From JBAZDC01 sp041654595 (lineage in GTDB: Bacteria; Pseudomonadota; Gammaproteobacteria; Burkholderiales; Burkholderiaceae_B): 40,072 nucleotides of DNA. Under the pieces are notes generated by a model, which was given only the letters and a program-made list of their open reading frames with translations, had not been told where the DNA came from and searched no databases. This document shows positions 1-8,622 of this stretch, piece after piece. The first letter of the stretch is position 1. Each line of letters opens with the position of its first letter. The DNA is taken from the NCBI GenBank assembly GCA_964551305.1, contig CAZKBT010000029.1, positions 1-40,072 on the forward strand, written 5' to 3'. A program made the translations under genes and the position numbers.

Positions 1-311
1 GTGCATTTGTCGCCCATGATCATGAACGTGGCCGTGCCTTTGCCGAAGCATTCGCCGATGTTCGGACACGAGGCTTCTTCGCATACCGTGTGCAGGTTGT
101 GCTCGCGCAGGATGCGCTTGATGTCGTAGAAGCGCGAGCCCGGCGTGGCCGCCTTGACGCGGATCCATTCAGGCTTCTTAAGGCGTTCGGCCGGAATGAT
201 CTTGATGGGGATGCGCGACGTCTTTTCGCCCGACTTCTGCTTTTTGGTCGGGTCATAAGCCGACGCAACGGAGGCCGATGCAGCAACGGTTTGATCTATG
301 GGTGTCGTCAT
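1..311 (-). CDS. lipA: Lipoyl synthase LipA, N-terminal part (cut by window edge)
   Basis: Radical-SAM enzyme that inserts two sulfurs into octanoyl groups on lipoyl domains, the second step of lipoate synthesis after LipB. Only the first 103 codons are inside the window. The visible part has a hydrophilic lead, the family segment KPEWIRVKAATPGSRF, and the auxiliary iron-sulfur cluster motif CEEASCPNIGEC (C-x4-C-x5-C). The reading frame leaves the window at MIMGDKC, exactly where the radical-SAM CxxxCxxC motif begins. The ATG at 311 is preceded by AGGA at 318-321, six bases upstream. The LysR gene ends 98 bases upstream on the same strand, so lipA either has its own promoter there or is read through from LysR. 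lipB, its usual neighbour, is more than 7 kb away. Confidence 0.95.
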   Translation of the reverse strand, partial: MTTPIDQTVAASASVASAYDPTKKQKSGEKTSRIPIKIIPAERLKKPEWIRVKAATPGSRFYDIKRILREHNLHTVCEEASCPNIGECFGKGTATFMIMGDKC

Positions 312-409
312 ACGATGTCCTGAGGGCGATGCGCCGAACGCCGCCCTGATCGCCGCCCGGACGCTTCGCCCGGCGCGGCGTGCCTATGAAGAAAATCTTC
401 CTGTGGGGC

Positions 410-1351
410 CTATTCTAACGCCATTAGCCTGCCGCAGTCATCGGCCGGGCCCGCGGCCCACGCATCATCGGGCCGACCCAGCGCATACTGCCGCATTTCA
501 CTCAGGGCCAGTTGCACGACGGCGTCGGCTATCGGATCGTCGCGCCAGCTCGCCACCAGCCGCAGATCGGGCAGCTTCTGCTCGCACTCGACGACGCGCA
601 AGGACCCGTCGTCCAGTCCGTCGCGCACGGCCGCCACCGGCAAGGTCGCGGTGCACGGGCTGGCCAGCAGCAATTGCCGGCTCGCGGCGATCGACGAGAC
701 GAAATGGACGCGCGCGGGCTGGACCTCGTGCAGGCGCAAGAGATCCTGCAATTGCTTGTGGGGCTGCGAGTGCCTTGGAAACGTCACGAAAGGAAAGCGC
801 GCCAGCTCGTCCAGGGACATGCGAGGCTGCAAGCCGGATGCGGCTGCGCATATCCAGTCCATGCGCAGCAGGCCGATGTCGCAATTGTGGATGCCCGGCT
901 CCATCATCGCATCGGTTTGCAGCGCGACGTCCAGCGCGCCGCGCCGCAACATCTCATGCAACTGGAGCATGGGCTCGACGATGACCTCGATTTCCAGGCC
1001 CGGGTGTATCTGGTGCAGCGCTTTGACGAACGACGGAAACCACGTGTGCACGATGGATTCCACGATGCCCAGGCGAACCACGCCCTTGAGCTCGCCGGCG
1101 CCCTGCACCGTCCGCCGCATGGTCCGCTCGAGCTCGAGCAGACGCTGGGCGTACGGCAACAGGGCAAGTCCCGCGCCGGTCAGGGGCAAGTCGCGCAGGG
1201 TGCGATCGAACAAGGGACGGCCGATATCGTTCTCCAGCGCGGCGATCCGCCCCGAAATGGCGGCCTGCGTCAGATTCAGCTTGGTCGCGCAAGCCTTGAA
1301 GCTGCGCAAGCGCGCCACCCACACGAAAGTTTCCAGGAAACGAAGATTCAT
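410..1351 (-). CDS. LysR-family transcriptional regulator of the pxp operon
   Basis: DNA-binding regulator of 313 residues, the normal LysR length. The winged helix-turn-helix occupies about residues 1-60 (MNLRFLETFVWVARLRSF, then LTQAAISGRIAALENDIG), followed by a substrate-binding domain from about residue 88 (VVRLGIVESIVHTW). The open frame extends 46 codons further upstream, but that extension is unlike any LysR start, so the ATG at 1351 is chosen. No clear Shine-Dalgarno is visible. The gene is divergent from the 5-oxoprolinase-type operon across a 150-base AT-richer gap, the classic arrangement for a LysR protein controlling its neighbour. The ligand is unknown; 5-oxoproline or a related lactam is a guess from context. 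Confidence 0.9.
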   Translation of the reverse strand: MNLRFLETFVWVARLRSFKACATKLNLTQAAISGRIAALENDIGRPLFDRTLRDLPLTGAGLALLPYAQRLLELERTMRRTVQGAGELKGVVRLGIVESIVHTWFPSFVKALHQIHPGLEIEVIVEPMLQLHEMLRRGALDVALQTDAMMEPGIHNCDIGLLRMDWICAAASGLQPRMSLDELARFPFVTFPRHSQPHKQLQDLLRLHEVQPARVHFVSSIAASRQLLLASPCTATLPVAAVRDGLDDGSLRVVECEQKLPDLRLVASWRDDPIADAVVQLALSEMRQYALGRPDDAWAAGPADDCGRLMALE

Positions 1352-1501
1352 GGGGAAATAATAATACGTCCGGCCCGGCCTATAGGAAAAAGTGATAACT
1401 TCGGAATAGAAAAATACGTTCGACAAGGGCGAACGCTTACCGAATAATGACGGTTTGATTCCATTGCGGCGGGCTCCGCCCCCGATCATTCCGATACACG
1501 C

Positions 1502-3457
1502 ATGACTGACTCATCCTCTTGCTCGACCCTGTCTCCTCCTCGCGTGCTGCCGCTGGGCGACGCCGCCTGGACGGTCGTCTTCGGCACCGATGTCACCGCG
1601 CACAATAGCGCCCTGGCCCTGGGTTTTTGCGTCAGCCTGAGCGAACGGGCGGGCCGGGACCCATTCAAAGGCGTGCTGGAATGGGCGCCGGCCTACGCGA
1701 CAGTCACGGTCTACGTCGATCCCGACCGGACGGACCAAGACGCATTCGCCGATGCCTTGCGGGAATTGGCCCGGCAAACGCCGGCCCTGGGTATGCAAGG
1801 CAGGCAGTGGCTGATTCCAGTCTGCTTCGAGCCGGACTGCGCGCCCGATCTGCATAGCCTGGCCCAGGCGTGCGGGCTGAGCCCCGAGGACGTCGTCCAA
1901 CACATGACGCAATCCGTTTTCACCGTGCGCATGCTGGGATTCCTGCCGGGGTTCCCGTACATGGACGGCCTGCCCACCGAACTGAGCCAGCCTCGCCTGA
2001 CCGTGCCTCGCCAGGCAGTGCCCGCGCGCTCCATCGCCGTCGCGGGCCGGATGTGCGCGGCCTATCCCTGGGTCAGTCCGGGCGGGTGGCATTTGCTGGG
2101 CCGCACGCCGGTGCCGTTGTTCGATCTGGGACGAGGTGAAGACCCGGCGATGCTTGCGCCTGGCGATCGCGTGCAATGGCGGGCGGTGCCGGTCGACGCT
2201 TATCTGGACATGGAACGCGATTTCGCGCGGCCGGGCTGGGACCCCATGACCTTGCTGCAAGGCGGCGACGGAAAAACGGAGGCGGCGAGCCTGCGCTTTC
2301 GGCCGGCTTCCGAGGCCGCGCCGCCCGAGACCGCCGCCCAGCCGGAACTTGCGCCCGACGGCCTGCTCGAAGTCGTCGACCCCGCTTGGGCCGTCACCGT
2401 TCAAGACGGCGGTCGACCGGGCTGGCGCTATATGGGCGTGCCCATGTCGGGCGCCGCCGACACGCGCGGCCTGGCTGCCGCCAATATGCTGGTGAACAAC
2501 GACCCGCACGCGGCCGGCCTCGAACTTCCCGGCGCGGGCCCCACTCTGCGGGTGGCCGACGGTCCCATACGCTGCGCGCTGGCGGGCGAAGGCTATCTGC
2601 TGCGCACCGACAACCGTGGCCGCGCCGAGCGCCTTCCCGCCTGGCGCGGCGTCACATGCCAGACCGGCGACACGCTCCAGGCCCGCCTGACCGACAACAA
2701 GCCCGCCTACCTGGCGTTCGCCGGCGGATTGCGCTTGCCGCCAGTGCTGGGCAGCCGGGCCACCTACGCGCGCGCCCATCTGGGCGGACTGGAAGGACGC
2801 AGCCTGCGGGCCGGCGACACGCTGCCTTGCCGCAAAATCGGGCAAGGCGACGCGCAGCATGACACGCAGGCCGACGCCCTTGCGGACACGCATGGAAACC
2901 GGGCCGGAAGCGATGAGCACAACGTCGTCACGCTGCGCGCCATCCCTGGGCCGCAACCGGACCATTTCACCAACGAGGCCGTCGACGCGTTTTTCAGCGC
3001 CTGCTATCAGGTCAGCGCCGACGCCGACAGAATGGGCTTGCGCCTGCAGGGGCCCACGTTGACCCACAGCGAAAAGGGCGCGGACATCGTGACCGACGGC
3101 ATCACGCCGGGCGCGGTGCAAGTGCCCGCCAGCGGCCAGCCCATCATCCTCATGCAGGATGCCCAGACGACCGGCGGCTATGCCAAGATCGCCGTCGTCA
3201 TCCTGGCCGACTTGCCGCGGCTGGGCCGCCTGCGACCGGGCGATCGAATCCGGTTCAAGCAGGTTTCCCTGCAAGAGGCCGCGCGCGCGCGTCAGGCCGC
3301 GCAACACGCCATGCAGGCCTGGCAGGCCGGCATACGCAAGACCGCCCCCGCCGGCCGGATCGATGAAGACGCCCTGCGCACGCGCGATCTGATCAGCGGC
3401 GTCCACCCGGGCCCGATCGACCCGGCCGATGAACCCCATACTCTCACTTCATCCTGA
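1502..3457 (+). CDS. pxpBC: 5-oxoprolinase subunits B and C fused (PxpB-PxpC; KipI-KipA type)
   Basis: Single 651-residue chain carrying two proteins usually encoded separately. Residues about 13-240 match PxpB/KipI (AHS1, allophanate hydrolase subunit 1-like: RVLPLGDAAWTVVFG, MLGFLPGFPYMDGLP, SPGGWHLLGRTPVPLFD). Residues about 290-630 match PxpC/KipA (AHS2, biotin-dependent carboxyltransferase-like: VQDGGRPGWRYMGVPMSGAAD, GAVQVPASGQPIILMQD, TTGGYAKIAVVI). A Pro/Ala-rich linker of roughly 50 residues joins them. With PxpA these subunits open 5-oxoproline (pyroglutamate) to glutamate using ATP in characterised bacteria. This is the first gene of an operon divergent from the LysR gene; its TGA overlaps the next ATG by one base. 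The actual substrate here is inferred, not shown. Confidence 0.88.
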   Translation: MTDSSSCSTLSPPRVLPLGDAAWTVVFGTDVTAHNSALALGFCVSLSERAGRDPFKGVLEWAPAYATVTVYVDPDRTDQDAFADALRELARQTPALGMQGRQWLIPVCFEPDCAPDLHSLAQACGLSPEDVVQHMTQSVFTVRMLGFLPGFPYMDGLPTELSQPRLTVPRQAVPARSIAVAGRMCAAYPWVSPGGWHLLGRTPVPLFDLGRGEDPAMLAPGDRVQWRAVPVDAYLDMERDFARPGWDPMTLLQGGDGKTEAASLRFRPASEAAPPETAAQPELAPDGLLEVVDPAWAVTVQDGGRPGWRYMGVPMSGAADTRGLAAANMLVNNDPHAAGLELPGAGPTLRVADGPIRCALAGEGYLLRTDNRGRAERLPAWRGVTCQTGDTLQARLTDNKPAYLAFAGGLRLPPVLGSRATYARAHLGGLEGRSLRAGDTLPCRKIGQGDAQHDTQADALADTHGNRAGSDEHNVVTLRAIPGPQPDHFTNEAVDAFFSACYQVSADADRMGLRLQGPTLTHSEKGADIVTDGITPGAVQVPASGQPIILMQDAQTTGGYAKIAVVILADLPRLGRLRPGDRIRFKQVSLQEAARARQAAQHAMQAWQAGIRKTAPAGRIDEDALRTRDLISGVHPGPIDPADEPHTLTSS

Positions 3458-4266
3458 TGACTGCCATGAACCAACCCGCCTCGACCCATACCGAATCCTC
3501 CTCTCAAACGCGCCGCGTCAACCTGAACGCCGACTTGGGCGAAAGCTTCGGCGCCTGGACCATGGGCTCGGACCAGGCCCTGCTTCGCATCGTGAACTCC
3601 GCCAACATCGCGTGCGGATTCCACGCGGGCGACCCCCTCGTCATGCGCCGCACGGTGCGCGCCGCGATCGCCGCCGGCGTGGATATCGGCGCCCACCCCT
3701 CGTTTCCGGACCTGCAAGGCTTTGGGCGGCGGCGCATGTACGTCCCCGCCGAAGAGCTCGAAGCGATCCTGCTCTATCAAATCGCCGCTCTGGACGGCAT
3801 CGCCCGCTCGGAAGGATCGCGCGTGGTCCACGTCAAGGCGCACGGCGCCTTGAGCAACATGGCCTGCGAAGACTCGGCCCTGGCCGACGTCGTGGTCAAG
3901 GCAATCCGCGCCTATGACGAAAAACTGATCCTGCTGGCGCCCGCCCAGTCCTGCCTGACCGCGGCCGGCTATCGCGCAGGCATGAAAGTCGTGGAAGAGA
4001 TCTACGCGGATCGGGCCTATGCGGACGACGGCAAGCTCGTGCCGCGCGGACAGCCCGGCGCCATGATCCACGGCGCCCAGGCCTCGGTGGAACACGTAAG
4101 CGCCATGCTGGATGCGAGCGCGCTGGTATCCGTGACCGGCAAACACATACCCACGCCGATAGGCAGCATATGCGTGCACGGCGACGGCCCCGACGCCGTG
4201 CAAACCGCCGAAGCGCTGCGCTCCGCGTTGACGGCGCGATCCTGCGTGCTTCAAGGCCTGGCATGA
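3457..4266 (+). CDS. pxpA: 5-oxoprolinase subunit A (LamB/YcsF family)
   Basis: 269-residue LamB/YcsF-family protein, near the usual 245-255 plus a short N-terminal lead. Family signatures are VNLNADLGESFGAW near residue 22, ANIACGFHAGDP, DIGAHPSFPDLQGFGRR, and the HVKAHGALSN and EEIYADRAYADDGKLVPR segments. PxpA is the hydrolase-like component that works with PxpB and PxpC to convert 5-oxoproline to glutamate. The ATG at 3457 shares its first base with the stop of the upstream fusion gene; a second ATG at 3466 is also possible. The end overlaps the next start as ATGA at 4263-4266, so translation is probably coupled through the operon. Confidence 0.92.
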   Translation: MTAMNQPASTHTESSSQTRRVNLNADLGESFGAWTMGSDQALLRIVNSANIACGFHAGDPLVMRRTVRAAIAAGVDIGAHPSFPDLQGFGRRRMYVPAEELEAILLYQIAALDGIARSEGSRVVHVKAHGALSNMACEDSALADVVVKAIRAYDEKLILLAPAQSCLTAAGYRAGMKVVEEIYADRAYADDGKLVPRGQPGAMIHGAQASVEHVSAMLDASALVSVTGKHIPTPIGSICVHGDGPDAVQTAEALRSALTARSCVLQGLA

Positions 4267-5543
4267 AGCCGGCGACGCAACCCGCCGACATCCGCGTGCC
4301 GGCCTCCGACACGCTCGATGTCCTGCTGGACGGCGGCAGCGCGCGAAAAATCGACGACACCACCGGCTTGAACCTGGCCCTGGGCCGCGTTCACGGCCGG
4401 CCCGCGGCCGTTTTCATCCTGCGCGAACAGCCGCAATCCGTCGCGGACCTTCGCCGACTCCGCACCTTCGTCGCCGACGCCGGCGCGCGCGGCGACGTCC
4501 TGATCGGCATCCATGCCGACACGGCGGTGATCGATGCCGACGGCGACGCATACGAAGCCCAGGCCACCCTGCTGCATGCGCTCGGCCAGGCAAGCCGCCA
4601 CGTCCCATACCTGGCGGTCAGCGCGTCGAGCCAGGGCGGCGTCAATGCCTTGCTTTGCGCCCAGGCCGATGCCGTGTTCATGCTGGCGCGCGCCGGCGCG
4701 CTCTACCTGAGCGGCCCGGATAGTGTCCTTGCCGTGCGCGGCCTGGCGCTGGACGAACAAACACTGGGAGGCAGCCAGGTGCATGAAGCGCAAAGCGGCC
4801 TGGCGGCGCGAACCTGCCTCCACCTCGTGGACGCGCTGCTGCAACTGCGCCGCTACGCGGGCCTGCTGGACGGCGGGGGCCGCGCCGCCGCAGCCTCCCC
4901 CATCGACGATGAGCCGGTTCAGCCGGCCTTGTCCACCCTGCGCGCCGGCCCGCACACGCCTTACGACATGCGCGAGCTGATCGCCAACCTGGCCGACCAC
5001 GCGGACTGGTTCGAAACGCATGCCGCCTACGGTGGCGCCGTCATCACAGGGTTGGCTCGCCTGCACGGCCGCACCGTCGGCATCGTCGCCAACGACCCCG
5101 GCGTCAACGCCGCCAGCCTGGATGCGGAAGCCTGCCGCAAAGCGGCGGCCTTCGTCGAACTGTGCTCGCGGCGCCGCTACATCGTCTTGTCCATCGTCGA
5201 CACGCCCGGCTTCCTGCCCGGACCCGAGCAGGAAGCCGCCGGCATCGTATCGGCGGCGCAGGCCTTGATCGGCGCATGGAGCCGCAGCGCTTCGAAACGC
5301 ATCACGCTGCTGACCGGGCGCGCGCTGGGCGGCGCCGGCATGGCCATGGGCCTGGGCATCCCCGAGTTTGACCGTGCCGCGCTCCTGGCCTGGCCCGATG
5401 CGCGCATCGCCGCGTCGGGCTCCAGCCACGCGCCCGGCATGCGAGCCAACGCATCCAACGCGCTCGACATCATCGAGCCATCGCGAACGCGAGCCGCGCT
5501 GGCGCGCGCAATCATGCCCATGCAACAACGTTATGGCGCCTGA
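4263..5543 (+). CDS. Short, divergent biotin-dependent carboxyltransferase (acyl-CoA carboxylase beta-like)
   Basis: 426-residue protein of the carboxyl_trans family (propionyl-/methylcrotonyl-CoA carboxylase beta, typically 510-540 residues). The second half is well conserved: PYDMRELIANLADHADW near 240, GLARLHGRTVGIVANDPG, VDTPGFLPGPEQEAAGI, the oxyanion segment GRALGGAGMAMGLGIPE, and AWPDARIAASGSS. The first half is shortened and degenerate. LGGSQVHEAQSGLA corresponds to the family's LGG-x-x-x-H-x-x-x-SG segment, but the acyl-CoA oxyanion motif of the GARIQEG type is not visible. It presumably takes CO2 from the biotin carrier encoded next. The start at 4263 gives an ATGA overlap with pxpA; a longer upstream frame exists but lies inside pxpA. 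The acceptor substrate is unknown. Confidence 0.8.
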   Translation: MKPATQPADIRVPASDTLDVLLDGGSARKIDDTTGLNLALGRVHGRPAAVFILREQPQSVADLRRLRTFVADAGARGDVLIGIHADTAVIDADGDAYEAQATLLHALGQASRHVPYLAVSASSQGGVNALLCAQADAVFMLARAGALYLSGPDSVLAVRGLALDEQTLGGSQVHEAQSGLAARTCLHLVDALLQLRRYAGLLDGGGRAAAASPIDDEPVQPALSTLRAGPHTPYDMRELIANLADHADWFETHAAYGGAVITGLARLHGRTVGIVANDPGVNAASLDAEACRKAAAFVELCSRRRYIVLSIVDTPGFLPGPEQEAAGIVSAAQALIGAWSRSASKRITLLTGRALGGAGMAMGLGIPEFDRAALLAWPDARIAASGSSHAPGMRANASNALDIIEPSRTRAALARAIMPMQQRYGA

Positions 5544-5559
5544 GCGCCCGGACCCGCCT

Positions 5560-7593
5560 ATGTTCACCAAGATACTGATCGCCAACCGCGGCGAAATTGC
5601 CTGCCGGATACTACGCAGCGCAAAGCGGCTGGGCATCGCGACCGTCGCCGTGTATTCCGAAGCCGACAAAGACGCGCTGCACGCGCGCCTGGCCGACGAG
5701 GCCGTGTGCATCGGCCCGGCGGCCTCGCGCCTATCCTATTTGAACATCGACGCGATCGTCGCCGCCTGCCGTCAAACCGGCGCGCAGGCCGTGCATCCCG
5801 GCTACGGATTCCTGTCGGAGCACGCGGGTTTCGTGTCGCGCCTGGAAAACGAAGGCATCGCTTTCATCGGCCCCGACTCCAAAGCCATCGCCGCGATGGG
5901 CGACAAAATCGCCTCCAAGGAGCTCGCCCTCGCCGCCGGCGTCAACACCATCCCGGGCTGCCAGGACGTCATCACTTCGCCCGACCAAGCGGTACGAATC
6001 GCCCGCGACATCGGCTATCCCGTCATGATCAAGGCCTCCGCTGGCGGCGGCGGCAAAGGCCTGCGCGTCGCCTACGACGACGAGCAGACCCGCTCCGGAT
6101 TCACGGCATGCCGCAACGAAGCCATGAACAGCTTCGGCGACGACCGCATCTTCATTGAAAAATACATCGAAAAACCACGCCACATCGAAATCCAGGTACT
6201 GGCCGACGGTCGGGGACGCACCCTCTATCTCTGGGAAAGAGAATGCTCGCTGCAGCGCCGGCACCAAAAACTGATCGAGGAGGCGCCCAGTTCCTTCATC
6301 AACGCCGACACCCGACGCGCCATGGGCGAGCAGGCCGTCGCCCTGGCCGAGGCGGTCGGCTACCGCAGCGCGGGAACCGTCGAATTCGTCGTGGGCGACG
6401 ACCAATCCTTCTACTTCCTGGAAATGAACACGCGGCTGCAGGTCGAACACCCGGTGACCGAGGCCGTCACAGGCCTGGACCTGGTCGAATGGATGATACG
6501 CATCGCGGCCAACGAGCCCCTGCCCTATCGGCAGGAAGACATCGCCCGCCAAGGCTGGGCCATCGAATGCCGCATCAACGCCGAAGACCCCTTCATGGAC
6601 AACCTGCCGTCGACAGGCCGCATCACCCGCTACCATCCTCCACTGGAGCTGCAAGGCGTGCGCGTCGACACCGGCGTCGAACAAGGCGCGACCATTTCCG
6701 CGCACTACGACTCCATGATCGCCAAACTGATCGTCCATGCCGAAGACCGCCCCAGCGCCCTTGCCCTCATGGAGCAGGCCCTCGACCGATTCGTCATCCG
6801 GGGCGTCACCTCCAACATCGCGTTGCAGTCCAGGCTCATACGCCACCCCGACTTCAGAGCGGGCAACTTCGACACCAGCTTCATGCAGCACCACTTCCCG
6901 AGCGGCCTGCCCACGGACGGCGGTCCGTGTCCCGACCCCGACGCCTTCACCCTGGCAAGCGCGTGGGCGCACTGGCGCGCCGAATCCATCCGCCATGCCG
7001 ACGACCGCGCGTTTGCGTCAAAGCCGATCGACTACGTGGTCGACGACGGCCTGACCGCGCGACGCGTGCGCATTACCGGCCAAGACGGGGACGACATCGC
7101 CGTCCTGGAACTGGACGGCCGCCGCCGCACGCTGGCATCGTCCTGGACACCCGGCCATTGCGACATCCTCCTCGCCTTGGATGACGTGCAATACGCCCTG
7201 CAGATCGATCCAGCAGCAGACGAATCCGCCTCCTTGCACATGCCCCCCATACGCAAAGGCGCCTTGGCCGGCCACACCTATCTGCTGGCGCAAGGCGGAG
7301 CGCGCCGGCAACTGACCGTCCTCTCGCCCGCGGCGCACGCCTTGCTGCAGCGCATGCCCGAAGATACAGCGGAGGACAGAGATGATCTGGTGAGCTCGCC
7401 CATGACAGGCACACTGCTGTCCGTGGCCGTGCAAGCGGGGCAACACGTCAAAGAAGGCGAACTCCTGGCCGTCATCAGCGCCATGAAGATGGAATACAAC
7501 CTCTACGCCCCAAAAGATGCGACCATCGCCGCCGTACTAGGCACGCCCGGCCAGACCGTCACCGCCCGGCAAACGCTGATCGAGCTACGCTAA
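5560..7593 (+). CDS. Biotin carboxylase with C-terminal biotin carrier domain (acyl-CoA carboxylase alpha-like)
   Basis: 677-residue alpha chain of the AccA3/PccA/MccA type. The biotin carboxylase part covers about residues 1-447 (FTKILIANRGEIACRILRSA, VHPGYGFLSEHAGFV, the ATP-grasp glycine loop KASAGGGGKGLRVA, EMNTRLQVEHPVTEA). A linker/BT-like region follows, then a biotinyl domain from about 610 with the biotinylation motif AMKMEYN, the lysine being residue 643. It carboxylates its own biotin with ATP and bicarbonate. It starts 16 bases after the carboxyltransferase, as the last gene of the operon. The ATG at 5560 is chosen because MFTKILIANRG is the family start; an upstream ATG at 5533 overlaps the previous gene. 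The substrate is open: propionyl-CoA-like or a lactam-linked reaction. Confidence 0.93.
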   Translation: MFTKILIANRGEIACRILRSAKRLGIATVAVYSEADKDALHARLADEAVCIGPAASRLSYLNIDAIVAACRQTGAQAVHPGYGFLSEHAGFVSRLENEGIAFIGPDSKAIAAMGDKIASKELALAAGVNTIPGCQDVITSPDQAVRIARDIGYPVMIKASAGGGGKGLRVAYDDEQTRSGFTACRNEAMNSFGDDRIFIEKYIEKPRHIEIQVLADGRGRTLYLWERECSLQRRHQKLIEEAPSSFINADTRRAMGEQAVALAEAVGYRSAGTVEFVVGDDQSFYFLEMNTRLQVEHPVTEAVTGLDLVEWMIRIAANEPLPYRQEDIARQGWAIECRINAEDPFMDNLPSTGRITRYHPPLELQGVRVDTGVEQGATISAHYDSMIAKLIVHAEDRPSALALMEQALDRFVIRGVTSNIALQSRLIRHPDFRAGNFDTSFMQHHFPSGLPTDGGPCPDPDAFTLASAWAHWRAESIRHADDRAFASKPIDYVVDDGLTARRVRITGQDGDDIAVLELDGRRRTLASSWTPGHCDILLALDDVQYALQIDPAADESASLHMPPIRKGALAGHTYLLAQGGARRQLTVLSPAAHALLQRMPEDTAEDRDDLVSSPMTGTLLSVAVQAGQHVKEGELLAVISAMKMEYNLYAPKDATIAAVLGTPGQTVTARQTLIELR

Positions 7594-7679
7594 CGCGGCA
7601 TGAGGGCAACAAAAGCGTCATCCAAAATCGCGCCGGCTTTCTCAAGAACGAAACAGCGAGGGACAGAACAGCGGACCAA

Positions 7680-8327
7680 CTACGCCTGATCAGCCCCACG
7701 CCCGACCAACGCCCGCCGTACCCCACACGCCAACGCATCGCCGACCTGCCGCACCGTCATGGAAACACCGCGATTTTGCAAATCCACCGTTCGCAAACCC
7801 GCGTAGCCGCAAGGATTGATACCCAAGAAGGGCGACAGATCCATCGCCACATTCATCGCCAGCCCGTGATAAGCGCATCCCTTGCGCACCTTGATGCCCA
7901 ACGCGCAAATTTTCGCCAGCTCGCCCTCGACAGGCACGTAGACCCCCGGGGCATCGGCTTTGCGGCAGGCGTCGGCCAGCCCCGCCTCCTTCAAAAAAGC
8001 GATGGCGACATCCTCCAGCAAAGCCACATAATCCTTGACGTACAGCCCCCAACGGCGCAAATCCAGCAGACAATAGACCAGCACCTGCCCCGGGCCATGG
8101 TAAGTCACCTGGCCGCCCCGGTCCGTCTGCACCAACTCGATACCGTCCCGATGCAGGACATGCTCGGGCTTGCCCGCCTGCCCCAGCGTATACACCGGAC
8201 CATGCTCGGCAAGCCAGATCTCATCCGGCGTATCCGGCGTGCGCGTTTCCGTGAAATCGCGCATCGCCATCCACGTTTCCCGATAAGGCGTCGGACGCGG
8301 CAACCATTGCGTGGCTATGGCCATCAT
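7680..8327 (-). CDS. lipB: Octanoyltransferase LipB
   Basis: Moves the octanoyl group from acyl carrier protein to lipoyl domains, the first step of endogenous lipoate synthesis in the cytoplasm. At 215 residues it is the usual size. Visible motifs are the ligand-binding GGQVTYHGPGQVLVY near residue 80, the catalytic lysine in GELAKICALGIKVR, YHGLAMNVAMDLSPF, and the catalytic cysteine in INPCGYAG. Two adjacent ATGs (8327, 8324) are possible. It follows ybeD by 16 bases and is the last gene of the dacC-dat-ybeD-lipB run. In relatives lipA commonly follows directly; here a LysR/pxp block lies between them. It ends convergently with the carboxylase operon, 86 bases apart. Confidence 0.96.
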   Translation of the reverse strand: MMAIATQWLPRPTPYRETWMAMRDFTETRTPDTPDEIWLAEHGPVYTLGQAGKPEHVLHRDGIELVQTDRGGQVTYHGPGQVLVYCLLDLRRWGLYVKDYVALLEDVAIAFLKEAGLADACRKADAPGVYVPVEGELAKICALGIKVRKGCAYHGLAMNVAMDLSPFLGINPCGYAGLRTVDLQNRGVSMTVRQVGDALACGVRRALVGRGADQA

Positions 8328-8343
8328 GCGTCTGCGTCCCGGC

Positions 8344-8622
8344 TTATAGAACGACCGACACCATCTCGTGGCCGTGCAAGGCGCGGTACAGCGCATCCAG
8401 CTGCTCCCGCGACGTGGCCCTGACAATGAACGTCAGGCCCAGATAATTGCCCGCCTTGCTGGGACGCATCTCTATCGTGGCCGGATCGAAATCCGGATCG
8501 AACCGCAACACCACCTGCGCCAGCGTCTGGGCCAGCTCGGGATGATTGCGCCCCATCACCTTGATCGGAAAATCGCTGGGGTACTGGATCAAGCTCTCTT
8601 CGGGCGGAATGGGGGGGATCAA
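8344..8622 (-). CDS. ybeD: YbeD/DUF493 small regulatory-fold protein
   Basis: 92-residue member of the UPF0250/DUF493 family (YbeD in E. coli), an ACT-like alpha/beta fold of unproven role that is commonly encoded just before lipB. Recognisable segments are YPSDFPIKVMGRNHPELAQ, PSKAGNYLGLTFIVRATSREQ, and the ending HEMVSVVL. The start is TTG at 8622; no ATG fits before the conserved region. The TTG overlaps the end of dat by four bases, so expression probably relies on coupling to dat. A run of seven C residues on the coding strand lies right after the start (codons 3-4). Confidence 0.88.
   Translation of the reverse strand: MIPPIPPEESLIQYPSDFPIKVMGRNHPELAQTLAQVVLRFDPDFDPATIEMRPSKAGNYLGLTFIVRATSREQLDALYRALHGHEMVSVVL

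Noticed and set aside
1352..1489. 46-residue N-terminal extension of the LysR regulator
   Set aside because: The extension includes no known LysR feature and overlaps the divergent promoter region; MNLRFLETF is the standard start.
1511..3439. 642-codon open frame on the minus strand opposite pxpBC
   Set aside because: High GC makes antisense frames long; no recognisable protein, no start context, and the plus-strand frame matches known families throughout.
8611..8617. Seven-base C/G tract just after the ybeD start as phase-variable switch
   Set aside because: Seven bases is short for slippage, and ybeD is a housekeeping gene where switching would make little sense.
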